42,649 nucleotides of DNA from Chitinophagaceae bacterium. Its GTDB lineage: Bacteria > Bacteroidota > Bacteroidia > Chitinophagales > Chitinophagaceae. Shown piece after piece: positions 34,960-42,649 of the stretch. A program made the position numbers and the translations under genes. Within the stretch, counting starts at the first letter, position 1, and each line of letters begins with the position of its first letter. The DNA lies in contig JANWIY010000116.1 of NCBI GenBank assembly GCA_025449645.1, positions 1 through 42,649 on the forward strand. Direction: 5' to 3'. The notes under the pieces are model-generated. The model saw nothing but the letters and a program-made list of their open reading frames with translations, had not been told where the DNA came from and ran no database searches.

Positions 34960-36393
34960 ATGCCGAAAACCTTTGAAAAAGTCTGGACCAATTGTCTCGA
35001 AATAATAAAAGATATTGTAGAGTGGCAACATTTCAAAACCTGGTTTGAACCCATTCGTCCGGTTGAATTGAAAGAGCAAATTTTGGTGATCCAGGTTCCG
35101 AGTCAGTTTTTTTATGAATACCTGGAAGAGCATTATGTGAATTTATTGGCAAAAACATTGCGAAGGATTTTGGGCAAGGAAGCGAGGCTTGAATACCGGA
35201 TTATGGTAGATAGCGGGAATCAGCAAAACAAACCTTTAACCATGGATGTTCCGGCACACAGCTATAAAACAATTTCAAATAATGAAATGGATTTTCCCCT
35301 GATTATCAATAATCCGGTCAAAAATCCATTTGTTATTCCCGGGCTCAAGAAAATGCAGATTGATTCCCAGTTGAATCCTGTTTATACTTTTGATGCTTTT
35401 ATAGAAGGTGATTGCAACCGGGTTGCCCGCAGGGCCGGGAAAACGGTTGCCGAGAAGCCCGGCGCTAATTCCTTTAATCCGCTTGTCATCTATGGCGGGG
35501 TAGGGTTGGGCAAAACTCATCTGGCTCAGGCCATAGGGAATGAGGTGCGGAGGACGCTTCACAACAAAGTGGTTTTATACGTGAGTTCCGAGAAGTTTAT
35601 CAATCAGTTTATTGATCACAGCCGGAACAACGCCGTGAATGATTTCATTCATTTTTACCAATTGGTGGACGTGCTGATCATCGATGATGTGCAGTTCTTC
35701 AACCGGGCAGAGAGATCGCAGGACGCTTTTTTTGCCATATTCAACCACCTGCATCAGTCGGGCAAGCAATTGATACTGACCTCGGATAAGCCCCCCAAAG
35801 ATCTCGAGGGTGTTCAGGAAAGGCTGCTGAGCCGGTTCCGCTGGGGCCTGAGCGCTGACCTCCAGGTACCTGATTATGAAACCCGGATCGAGATCCTGGA
35901 AAGGAAAATGAAGAATGATGGGTTGGAAATGCCCAAGGAAGTGGTTAAATACCTTGCTTATAACATTAACAGCAATGTGCGGGAACTCGAAGGCGCATTG
36001 ATATCTCTTCTGGCACAATCTTCGCTAAACAAGAGGGAAATTGACCTGGAATTGTCGAAGAAAGTGTTAAGAAATTTTGTGAAGACGAGCAGTAAGGAAA
36101 TTACGATTGAAACTATTCAGCGGATGGTATGCGAATATTTCGATCTTCCTTATGATAAGCTGCTCCAGAAGACGAGGAAGAGGGAGATCGTGCAGGCCCG
36201 GCAGATCACCATGTATCTTGCCAAGGCATTTACCAAAAACTCTTTGAAAACTATCGGAGAGCATTTCGGAGGAAGAGACCATACTACAGTGATCCATTCC
36301 TGCCAGACCGTCAAGGATCTGATGGATACCGACAGCCTGTTTCGCGAAAACGTAACCGAACTACAGCAGAAAGTACAGCTGGCGGCCATGTAG
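34960..36393 (+). CDS. dnaA: Chromosomal replication initiator protein DnaA
   Basis: This 477-residue initiator ATPase has an N-terminal helicase-interaction domain (about 1-80: FEKVWTNCLEIIKD...FKTWFEPI). A variable linker follows, then the AAA+ domain from about 140. Walker A is GGVGLGKT (179-186), Walker B is LIIDD (239-243), and sensor/arginine-finger region ERLLSRFRWGL is present. The C-terminal DNA-binding domain carries GGRDHTTV (437-444), which reads DnaA boxes. Length and order are typical. A strong intrinsic terminator follows at 36423-36447. No recF, dnaN or gyrB lies beside it, consistent with the scattered replication genes of many Bacteroidota. Confidence 0.97.
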   Translation: MPKTFEKVWTNCLEIIKDIVEWQHFKTWFEPIRPVELKEQILVIQVPSQFFYEYLEEHYVNLLAKTLRRILGKEARLEYRIMVDSGNQQNKPLTMDVPAHSYKTISNNEMDFPLIINNPVKNPFVIPGLKKMQIDSQLNPVYTFDAFIEGDCNRVARRAGKTVAEKPGANSFNPLVIYGGVGLGKTHLAQAIGNEVRRTLHNKVVLYVSSEKFINQFIDHSRNNAVNDFIHFYQLVDVLIIDDVQFFNRAERSQDAFFAIFNHLHQSGKQLILTSDKPPKDLEGVQERLLSRFRWGLSADLQVPDYETRIEILERKMKNDGLEMPKEVVKYLAYNINSNVRELEGALISLLAQSSLNKREIDLELSKKVLRNFVKTSSKEITIETIQRMVCEYFDLPYDKLLQKTRKREIVQARQITMYLAKAFTKNSLKTIGEHFGGRDHTTVIHSCQTVKDLMDTDSLFRENVTELQQKVQLAAM

Positions 36394-36422
36394 ATTTTCC
36401 CCTTAAAACAAACAAGACATTC

Positions 36423-36447
36423 CCCACCGGATTCCGGTGGGTTTTTT
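36423..36447 (+). terminator. Intrinsic terminator of dnaA
   Basis: CCCACCGG (36423-36430) pairs with CCGGTGGG (36434-36441) across a 3-nt loop (ATT) and is followed by six T residues. This is a textbook Rho-independent terminator, 30 nt after the dnaA stop. It also separates dnaA from the convergent small gene at 36460-36615. Confidence 0.9.
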
Positions 36448-36459
36448 ATTGGGGTATGT

Positions 36460-36615
36460 TCAGGAAAAAATGGCTTGCAGGAAATGCTGCATCTGATTGC
36501 CGAAAAAAGTTAAGAGCATGGTCGAGAGCAGGTAGCCCGCAAAGAAGCTGGCCAGGAGAAGGGGTTTGGATAAGGATTTCACGTCCCGGAATGCTTCTTT
36601 CCATCGTTTTTTCAT
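36460..36615 (-). CDS. Small membrane protein of 51 residues
   Basis: On the minus strand an ATG at 36615 opens a frame of 51 residues beginning MKKRWKEAFRDVKSLSKPLL and ending with TGA at 36460-36462. It has a basic, amphipathic N-terminus, a hydrophobic segment at about 19-38 (LLLASFFAGYLLSTMLLTFF), and a short tail, i.e. one predicted membrane span with the N-terminus inside. The gene converges on dnaA, and the dnaA terminator lies between the two stop codons. The positive-inside pattern and clean frame favour a real gene. Function unknown. Confidence 0.55.
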   Translation of the reverse strand: MKKRWKEAFRDVKSLSKPLLLASFFAGYLLSTMLLTFFGNQMQHFLQAIFS

Positions 36616-36785
36616 GGCAGTTTTTTTTGGATTCCTGGATAATTCTGAAAACGCTACTTCATTTAGAAATATTGCGCGGTAGGTCAGCGCCGGCCCCAGA
36701 TGTTTTCAAACCTTTTTTTGCCGGAGCCTCAAACCATCAGCCCATGCTTCGGGGATAAAAATGACGAGGGTTTGCAAATAATCTT

Positions 36786-36793
36786 TATTTTTG
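36786..36793 (+). promoter_or_regulatory. Possible -7 promoter box of tRNA-Ser
   Basis: TATTTTTG matches TAnnTTTG and lies 45 nt upstream of the tRNA 5' end, a plausible distance. No TTG occurs at the expected 19-nt spacing (a TTTG lies only 11 nt upstream), so support is weak. Confidence 0.3.
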
Positions 36794-36838
36794 CATCCCC
36801 CGAAAAGAATGTGGATCTTTCGGTTATAAAAACGATTT

Positions 36839-36929
36839 GGAGAGGTGCCTGAGTGGCCGAAAGGGCCGGTTTGCTAAACCGTTATACGAGCTTAAACTTG
36901 TATCGAGGGTTCGAATCCCTCCCTCTCCG
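36839..36929 (+). tRNA. tRNA-Ser (anticodon GCT)
   Basis: The acceptor arms GGAGAGG (36839-36845) and CCTCTCC (36922-36928) pair fully, with discriminator G36929. The anticodon loop TTGCTAA (36871-36877) has anticodon GCT, reading AGC/AGU serine codons. A long variable arm TACGAG/CTTGTA marks a class II tRNA, as expected for serine. The T arm is GAGGG-TTCGAAT-CCCTC (36905-36921). The CCA end is not encoded; the next bases are CTG. Confidence 0.97.
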
Positions 36930-37220
36930 CTGAAACGAATTTAGAATCCTTATGCATTAGGGGTTTTATTGTTTTAGGTTGTATGAGGTAGTAATAAGAG
37001 CAGTAAATAATTCGTTGGCGCCAGAGACAAAACAATTCTACCAATTATCGTGTTAGGAAAATTGACGGATCAGAAGAGGGCAGTCTGAAGAATAAAAATA
37101 TAATTTGAATTCTTTCAGAATAATCGGGTCATTTTCCATAATGGTGCCGAAAAATGTTTCAAAAGATGAAAGCCTTTCTGTCCGCCGCTGCCGCAAAGCC
37201 CCAAGTTATAAGCAAGCATA
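36930..37220. other. Intergenic region between tRNA-Ser and TlpA-like gene
   Basis: About 290 nt with no supported gene. The frames present are short or shadow the TlpA gene. No direct repeat of the tRNA 3' end was noticed here or further downstream in the window, so an integration at this tRNA is not supported. Confidence 0.5.
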
Positions 37221-38303
37221 TCAAAGAAGTTTTTTAATTATCCCTTCAATTTCTTTTGGTGTTAAGTTTACGCCAAGTATTTTACCTTCTTTGTCAAGCA
37301 AGAAGTTCGCAGGAACGCTTTCTATATCATAGTGCAATGCAATTTTCCCCTCAAATGCATTTGGGTCGATTACCTGTGTCCAATTCAATTGATCCTTCAT
37401 AATTGCTTTTGTCCATTTTTGTTTTTCCTTGTCAAGTGATACACCTACCATTTTAAATGCCTTGTCTTTATAGTCTTCGTAAAGCAAATTTAGGCCAGGG
37501 TGTTCCGCCCGGCATGGCACGCACCACGATGCCCAGAACACTATTAAAGTATATTTTCCTCTGAATTGCTTAGTATCTATTTCATTGCCGCTGCTATCCT
37601 TTAATATAAAATCCTGAAAAGCCACTCCGATTGCTTTGTACTTAGATTTATCCAGAGTATTAAGCAAACTGGCGACGTTATTGACTTCAAACGAATTGTT
37701 GAGGGACGTATCAATCATTGAGCTAAGCTCTTTCACCTGAGCGTAAGAAAGAAGGTCCGCATTACCTAAAAGATAGGGGCTTATTTTGCTTTTCGGATAC
37801 TTTTTTATGAATACAAAAAGCTTCTGGTAATAAATTTCCCTTTTCTCTTCATCAGATGCTCTTGATTTATTTAGCGCATTGAGCCAGGATTCAAAATCTC
37901 TTTTAAGTTGATCAGTATTTGAGCCCCTTACACTGATTACTGAAAGCATATTCAAAGTATCTTTTTCGCTATCCCTGTTGCTGATTCTAGTAATGCATTT
38001 TACATACGTCTTACTGTTGTCAATGTAAATGTCCTCAATAAGCGAACGCTGGTCCATATGAAGCCTCCCCTGTATAGGCATGGGGATTTTCCCTTTAATG
38101 TAAAATTTTCCATTTTTAATTTCTGAACTAATGCTGTCCTTCTGCCTGAAATTGCCCTCAAAAAAAAGATACATTTTACTGTTATAATTGCCCGTAATGG
38201 TGCCAAATATTTCAAAATTTCTGCTCTGGCAGAAAGAGAACAATGGAAGTAAAATAGATAGCAGACAGATCTTAAAGATTCGCAATGGGGCGAAAGTTTG
38301 CAC
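37221..38303 (-). CDS. TlpA family thiol-disulfide protein with DUF4369-like N-terminal domain
   Basis: This 360-residue secreted protein has an N-terminal signal peptide. The thioredoxin domain (about 225-360) has active site WCVPC within VFWASWCVPCRAEHPG and a cis-proline in ESVPANF. The N-terminal part (about 28-110, EIFGTITGNYNSKMYLFF...) resembles DUF4369. The start is uncertain: GTG at 38303 or TTG at 38285 (giving MRIFKICLLSI); neither is ATG. The upstream DNA encodes a transposase relic (38285-38440), so the original 5' region may have been altered. It resembles the TlpA protein at 4512-5648. Confidence 0.85.
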   Translation of the reverse strand: MQTFAPLRIFKICLLSILLPLFSFCQSRNFEIFGTITGNYNSKMYLFFEGNFRQKDSISSEIKNGKFYIKGKIPMPIQGRLHMDQRSLIEDIYIDNSKTYVKCITRISNRDSEKDTLNMLSVISVRGSNTDQLKRDFESWLNALNKSRASDEEKREIYYQKLFVFIKKYPKSKISPYLLGNADLLSYAQVKELSSMIDTSLNNSFEVNNVASLLNTLDKSKYKAIGVAFQDFILKDSSGNEIDTKQFRGKYTLIVFWASWCVPCRAEHPGLNLLYEDYKDKAFKMVGVSLDKEKQKWTKAIMKDQLNWTQVIDPNAFEGKIALHYDIESVPANFLLDKEGKILGVNLTPKEIEGIIKKLL

Positions 38304-38440
38304 AAAGATATATAATCGGCCGACGTTGGTTTCTCATTAAGCGCTATGGCAAGGAATTCAAAAGCTCCGAAATTCTAATTTACATCGCTTCGATTTTTAG
38401 GAGATGGGTCATTAATCTTAAACAATTCTCCGTTTTGTAA
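38285..38440 (+). pseudogene. Relic of a transposase C-terminus (IS5-like)
   Basis: A plus-strand frame ending with TAA at 38438-38440 encodes a string containing RRWFLIKRYGKEF, then KSSEILIYIASIFRRWVINL. This resembles the C-terminal end of IS5-group DDE transposases, which typically read RRL.KDYE....SSE..IYIA.I...LRRL. Only about 40 residues remain; catalytic DDE residues and terminal inverted repeats are absent. Its 5' end overlaps the start region of the TlpA-like gene on the other strand. This rests on remembered family pattern and needs a search. It suggests past IS activity in this low-density stretch. Confidence 0.4.
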
Positions 38441-38890
38441 CCTCAATTTAAATCTATTGCCCTAATGAATAGCCTTAGTGCGCTGCATCATGATGCCCTT
38501 ATTAATCATCTTAAGCCCGATATAGACATTTTTCGTCTGCTGGTATAAGTTTTTCTGGCTAGGTTGGCAAAGCTCCGCCATTTGGGGCTCAAAGATCCAC
38601 AGAGAGGGATAATTGATTATTGGAATCCGCATGGCCACCTGCTGCGTAGGTTATGGTAAAAATTTAGAGGTTTTAATCCATTTTTGTTACCAGTTACGTT
38701 AATAACCTTTTTTCTTTCAAATTTGTGCATTGCGGCTTTTAGTAGGCCAGAAAATTTTCCAGACCTCATAAAACTCTGACCGAGGAAGATTGTTATTTGC
38801 CCATACAGGCATATGAAATGGTGTGAAAAACAAGTTGTTAGCAAGAATGATAATAAATTATAAACTCAAAACAGGATATGTTGCCGAAAC
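38441..38890. other. Gene-poor region between transposase relic and MacB/FtsX permease
   Basis: About 450 nt with no recognised gene. The frames present (a 75-codon minus-strand frame at 38617-38844 and a short plus-strand one at 38465) lack any familiar motif or believable start. Decayed insertion DNA is possible. No inverted terminal repeats were seen. Confidence 0.4.
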
Positions 38891-41263
38891 TCATTCTGAG
38901 CGCAGACTCCGGACCGGATTTACGACAGCTGCGCGGATCGTCTGAAAGCTGATGGTGATCAATGCTATGAAAATGGAGACCGCTCCCGCCAAAACAAAAA
39001 CCCACCAGCTGATCTCAATATGATAGGCATAATTCTGCAGCCAGGAATGCATCGCATACCAGGCGACCGGAAAAGCAAGGAGCGCAGAGATTGCAATTAG
39101 TTTTAGAAATTCACCTGATAGCAATCCCGCCAACCGCATCACACCGGCTCCCAGCACTTTGCGGATACCAATTTCTTTGGTTCTGCGCTCTGCAGTAAAC
39201 GCAGCAAGTCCAAACAAACCGAGGCAGGAAATACAAATGGCCAGTACGGCAAATACACGCGACAATTTACTGACCAGCATTTCACCGAGAAAAAGCTGGT
39301 TGAACTGATCGTCCACAAACCGGTACTGGAATGGATAAAGCGGGTTGTCTTTTTTCATCACCGATTCAATTTGCGCGACGGCTTTCCCGGTATTTGCCTG
39401 CTTTTTTATTCTCACATACATCACAGATTCGTATTCATAATGTGGATTGCAGAAAAAAATCAGCGGATCAGGCCTGGTTCCAAACATATTGCCATAAACG
39501 AAATCCTTCACCATACCGATAATGGTATATCGGTTACTGTCCTCACGAATGATGGCGCCAATGGGATTCGGACGGTTCATGATTTTTGCGAGTGATTCTG
39601 TGATGATGATGTTATTGCTGTCCAGCACCGGATCAGGATAAAAATCACGACCCAGCACAACAGGGATGCCGCTGGTGGAAAGCAATTCCGGACTTACATA
39701 CCTCTGCGAAATGATTTGGGTCGCGTTGGGATCCTTCCCGTCCCAGCTGTCATGATCACTGTTGTTTCCGCCATAAATGGTTTCGTGATCCGAGAGGGCT
39801 GCTTTTTCCACCACGCCGGTATTCAGCAGATCCTGTTTTATGGCATTAAATTGCTTACCCATATTCCCCTGCACATCCATGACTAGCAGGTTGTTTTTGT
39901 CGTATCCGAGATCGCGATTCCTTGCATGCTCAATCTGCTGGAAAATAATGATGGTGCAGATGATCAGTATGATGGAGACTGAAAACTGCATCACGACCAG
40001 CCATTTCCGGATCAGGGCAGCACTCCCGCTTTTCATTTTAATTCCTTTCAGTACAAAAGCGGGGTTAAAGGAAGACAGATATAAAGAAGGATAGCTGCCT
40101 GCCACGAGACCGCAAACCAGGGTGATACCTAAAAGACTAAAGAGATGGACCGGGTCAGTCAAATTCAGTGCCAGCTGCTTTTGGGCAAGTGTATTGAAGA
40201 AAGGCAATGCGATCATCATGATGAGAATGCCGACTATGACCGAAAGAAAGGCAAGGAACAGGGCTTCCGAAATGAATTGTGCAATGAGTTTTCCTTTGCC
40301 CGACCCGAGCACTTTTCTTACACCTACTTCTTTTGCGCGTTTTTCGCTGCGGGCTGTAGCCAGGTTCATAAAATTAATGCATGCGAGAAAAAGGATGATC
40401 CAGGCAATCAGACTGAACATGTGCACATACTGGATCCGTCCCCTGCCCGTGGGTTTCCCGTTCTCAAAATCCCAGCGCAGATGCCAGTCATTCATTGGAA
40501 AAAGAAAACTGCTCACGATGGTTCCCGGTACTCTCTTTTTTATAAGGTCATGGAGTTGCCGATTCACTTCATCCGCATGTGCGGCATTCTCCAGTTCCAC
40601 CATGGTGAGAATCCCGTTGGAGTCCCAGTTCGATAACCAGCTATTGTCCTTATAAAATATATCGAAGGGCACAAGCCACTCAAACTGTATTGAACTGTTT
40701 TCAGGGAAATCTTTCACAACACCGGTAATCAGGTAATCCTGTTTGTTGTCGAGACGCACGGTTCTCCCCAAGACTTTATTTTCGCGGCCGAAATACTTCC
40801 AGGCTGCCTTTTGTGTGATGACCATGGAATGGGTTTGGATGAAGGCCGTTCTGGCATTACCCTGGACAAAGGGAATAGTGAACATACTAAACAAGGAAGA
40901 ATCCGCATAAATCCCATCGGAATAGATTGATTTATTGCCAATAACAATCAGCTTGGTAGACTTACCCTCCGTAGTCCGGCAGGTATTGGCAACACCCGGA
41001 ACCTCTGCTTTTATTGCTGGACCCATCAGTCCCGGTGTACTTTCATAGGTGCTGAAATGCTGTGAAAAAGGCCAGTTGTTCAGCACCATATAGAGCCTGT
41101 CTTTTTTTACGTTCACCCGGTCAAAGTTGGTCTCGTCTTCCACCCATAAAAAGATAAGCCCCGCACAGGCGATCCCGATCGCCAGCCCCAATATGTTCAA
41201 AAAACTATAACTTTTGTTTTTCCAAAAATTGCGGAATCCGGCTTCTAAACTACTGCGAAACAT
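38891..41263 (-). CDS. MacB/FtsX-type ABC transporter permease
   Basis: This 790-residue protein starts at the ATG at 41263 (MFRSSLEAGFRNFWKNK, the usual start in this family); an upstream in-frame ATG at 41362 would add 33 untypical residues. It has two repeats of membrane segment, MacB-like periplasmic domain and three-segment FtsX domain. Both FtsX domains carry the hallmark (KEVGVRKVLGSG and KEIGIRKVLGAG). Such large single-chain permeases are abundant in Bacteroidota. They pair with LolD/MacB-like ATPases for mechanotransmission or export. No ATPase gene is adjacent here. The substrate is unknown. Confidence 0.92.
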   Translation of the reverse strand: MFRSSLEAGFRNFWKNKSYSFLNILGLAIGIACAGLIFLWVEDETNFDRVNVKKDRLYMVLNNWPFSQHFSTYESTPGLMGPAIKAEVPGVANTCRTTEGKSTKLIVIGNKSIYSDGIYADSSLFSMFTIPFVQGNARTAFIQTHSMVITQKAAWKYFGRENKVLGRTVRLDNKQDYLITGVVKDFPENSSIQFEWLVPFDIFYKDNSWLSNWDSNGILTMVELENAAHADEVNRQLHDLIKKRVPGTIVSSFLFPMNDWHLRWDFENGKPTGRGRIQYVHMFSLIAWIILFLACINFMNLATARSEKRAKEVGVRKVLGSGKGKLIAQFISEALFLAFLSVIVGILIMMIALPFFNTLAQKQLALNLTDPVHLFSLLGITLVCGLVAGSYPSLYLSSFNPAFVLKGIKMKSGSAALIRKWLVVMQFSVSIILIICTIIIFQQIEHARNRDLGYDKNNLLVMDVQGNMGKQFNAIKQDLLNTGVVEKAALSDHETIYGGNNSDHDSWDGKDPNATQIISQRYVSPELLSTSGIPVVLGRDFYPDPVLDSNNIIITESLAKIMNRPNPIGAIIREDSNRYTIIGMVKDFVYGNMFGTRPDPLIFFCNPHYEYESVMYVRIKKQANTGKAVAQIESVMKKDNPLYPFQYRFVDDQFNQLFLGEMLVSKLSRVFAVLAICISCLGLFGLAAFTAERRTKEIGIRKVLGAGVMRLAGLLSGEFLKLIAISALLAFPVAWYAMHSWLQNYAYHIEISWWVFVLAGAVSIFIALITISFQTIRAAVVNPVRSLRSE

Positions 41264-41440
41264 ATATAAGATTTGAGTTGGGCGTGAATAAGAAGTGCAA
41301 GATATATCCCCCGAATCAAATACAGCGAAAAAATGAATTTGTTGCATTGGACTTCCGATCAACTAATTTTAACCAATCTTTTTGTCATTTCCTCTGCTTT
41401 GGGAGATGAATTATGATAGATTATTTAACGACATAAAATT

Positions 41441-41842
41441 ATGACAACAAACAATTCTAAAACACTTGTTTTAACTTATCATGATGCGTTTTACAGAAAC
41501 GACAGGGCAGCAGTTCGAAAACTGCTTGCAGACAATGGGACATTCATTGGGCCATTGAATTCGTTCTCTAATGCTGACCATTTTCTTGATGCAGCAGCAG
41601 TCTTCATGCAGCTTTCCGAGAAAACAGAAATCAAAAAGGTTTTCGTAGATGGTGATGAGGTGTGCGTCCTTTATGACTCAAAGACAATTGTCCCTTCAAT
41701 TCCGATACTGCCTATCGCTTCGTGGTTCAAAATCGAATCTGAAAAAATTAAATTTTTTCATGTCCATTTCGACCCGACTCCTTTCGTAAAAGCGAAGGAA
41801 AACGGGGATATAGCAAAAGCTCTCCAGGCTCGTACGAAATAA
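41441..41842 (+). CDS. SnoaL-like / NTF2-fold small protein
   Basis: This 133-residue protein starts with the helix pattern of the cystatin-like alpha+beta barrel: YHDAFYRNDRAAVRKLLADNGTFIGP. Beta strands follow, ending in IKFFHVHFDPTPFV, typical of SnoaL-like proteins. The family includes isomerases, cyclases and many binding-only members, so no reaction can be assigned. It is transcribed alone, divergent from the MacB/FtsX gene and convergent with the TlpA-like gene at 41950. Confidence 0.7.
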   Translation: MTTNNSKTLVLTYHDAFYRNDRAAVRKLLADNGTFIGPLNSFSNADHFLDAAAVFMQLSEKTEIKKVFVDGDEVCVLYDSKTIVPSIPILPIASWFKIESEKIKFFHVHFDPTPFVKAKENGDIAKALQARTK

Positions 41843-41949
41843 CTGTAATGGCCTCCAAGCCCGACGCTCCTGGTAATTATGAAGTGCAGGGATGTGTAAT
41901 TTTCTTACGATTTATTCACTCACGCAAGGGCACGCCTGGGCTTTTAAAA

Positions 41950-42649
41950 TCACTTATTCAACAAATACCTGTCAATCTCTTCTTTTAATTTATTCAATTC
42001 TAATGGCGATGAGGCATTGGGCAGAACAATGTTTTTTTGCTTTGAAACAAGCAGATATCTTGGGATAGTAATACCTTCTTTTTCCTTGATGCTATTTAGC
42101 TGTTTAATTTCCCTGATAAGATCGTTGTTTGCCAGGATGTGAAAACCACCAAGCTTATATCTTTGAATGGCATTCTTCCATGCTTTTATTTGAGACTTCC
42201 CATCAAGGCTTATATATAACTTTGCTATGTTGTGTTCGAGGAGAAATGAATCTAATTCGCGGTTGAATCCAAAAGCTTTTACACAGGGCCCGCACCAGGA
42301 CGCCCAGATATCGATAAACACGGGTTTGTCAACAGGTATTAGTTTGAAAATTCCTTGTAATGAATTTGCGTCTGGTGAAACCTTCGTTTCCTTTACCAGT
42401 GAATCCATGTAGATTACAGGTGATGAAAAGGCATATTCTTCAAATTTTGTTTTGGTACAGTCGGACTCCTGCTTGGCGAGGACCGGAAGCCATTTGCTAA
42501 CAGGGAAAATAGATTTATATTTTTGTATTGTTTCTGTGAGTACCCCGTCCGGGATAAAAAATAGGAGATTTACCATAAAAACTCCCCACAAATCTTCAAC
42601 TACATTTAAATCCTTGATATATAAAAATTGGCTGCATTCATTGTCAATA
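41950..42649 (-). CDS. TlpA-like thiol-disulfide protein (partial, N-terminus outside window)
   Basis: The frame is open from the window end to the stop at 41950; an internal TTG (42591) is not a convincing start, so the gene begins beyond the edge. The visible part includes a thioredoxin domain with active site WCGPC (in DIWASWCGPCVKAF) and cis-proline in ITIPRY. Upstream residues (about 100) include a helical region with LTETIQKYKSIFP. It is a third TlpA-type protein in the window. Whether it has a signal peptide cannot be seen. Confidence 0.85.
   Translation of the reverse strand, partial: IDNECSQFLYIKDLNVVEDLWGVFMVNLLFFIPDGVLTETIQKYKSIFPVSKWLPVLAKQESDCTKTKFEEYAFSSPVIYMDSLVKETKVSPDANSLQGIFKLIPVDKPVFIDIWASWCGPCVKAFGFNRELDSFLLEHNIAKLYISLDGKSQIKAWKNAIQRYKLGGFHILANNDLIREIKQLNSIKEKEGITIPRYLLVSKQKNIVLPNASSPLELNKLKEEIDRYLLNK

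Noticed and set aside
36456-36758. 100-codon plus-strand frame after dnaA
   Set aside because: It starts just behind the dnaA terminator, has unnatural composition, and is antisense to the better-supported small protein at 36460-36615.
36839-38440. Genomic island integrated at tRNA-Ser
   Set aside because: No integrase and no direct repeat of the tRNA 3' end was seen; only a possible transposase relic.
38617-38844. 75-codon minus-strand frame
   Set aside because: No recognisable domain or start context; lies in probably decayed DNA.
41843-41949. Terminator between convergent SnoaL-like and TlpA-like genes
   Set aside because: Only a 6-bp AAGCCC/GGGCTT pair with a long loop is present; too weak.

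Overview
This is an ordinary chromosomal segment of a Bacteroidota bacterium, most likely family Chitinophagaceae or a close relative (inferred, with no database search). Evidence for this: DUF4293-like and DUF6427-like membrane proteins, several TlpA/DUF4369-type thiol-disulfide proteins, a large MacB/FtsX permease, a HAD-first 3-hydroxyacyl-CoA dehydrogenase/enoyl-CoA hydratase fusion, a UvrA without the first zinc-finger CxxC, few Shine-Dalgarno sequences, and TAnnTTTG-like promoter boxes.

Layout. 1-10164 is one minus-strand run of eight genes: metG, a fadN-like beta-oxidation enzyme, a TlpA lipoprotein, a leaderless metzincin, an ABC ATPase and permease, and a pair of M16 peptidases, the last cut by the window edge. 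10325-13333 is plus strand: two tandem LD-carboxypeptidases, a long heptamer repeat array, and an FkbM methyltransferase followed by a second array. 13531-15492 is the potassium transporter kup (minus). 15662-20878 is a plus-strand run: secreted protein, DUF6427-like membrane protein, purQ and a DsbD-like reductase. An ECF sigma factor (minus) and uvrA (plus) are divergent. 24749-26833 is glyA, a DUF4293-like protein and a membrane-anchored coiled coil (minus). 27093-28091 is a sugar-phosphate nucleotidyltransferase (plus), separated by a third repeat array from a nitronate monooxygenase and carboxypeptidase-regulatory-like protein pair (minus). 29662-34300 holds a lipoprotein (plus), a NatA/NatB-type ABC exporter and a COG2509-type FAD dehydrogenase (minus). 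34960-36393 is dnaA with a clear terminator, then a previously overlooked 51-residue membrane protein and tRNA-Ser(GCT). 37221-42649 is an accessory-looking stretch: two TlpA-like proteins (one cut by the window end), a relic of a transposase, a MacB/FtsX permease and a SnoaL-like protein.

Functionally, the window combines housekeeping genes (translation, one-carbon metabolism, purine synthesis, excision repair, replication initiation, K+ uptake) with envelope redox and proteolysis genes. No defence system, CRISPR array, prophage or biosynthetic cluster was seen. The most unusual structure is a family of 7-bp repeats (consensus G-R-D-TTAT) that fills three intergenic spaces almost from stop codon to stop codon, always pointing away from the adjacent stop codon. 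At gene junctions it therefore forms inverted repeats, and two of these arrays bracket the FkbM gene.
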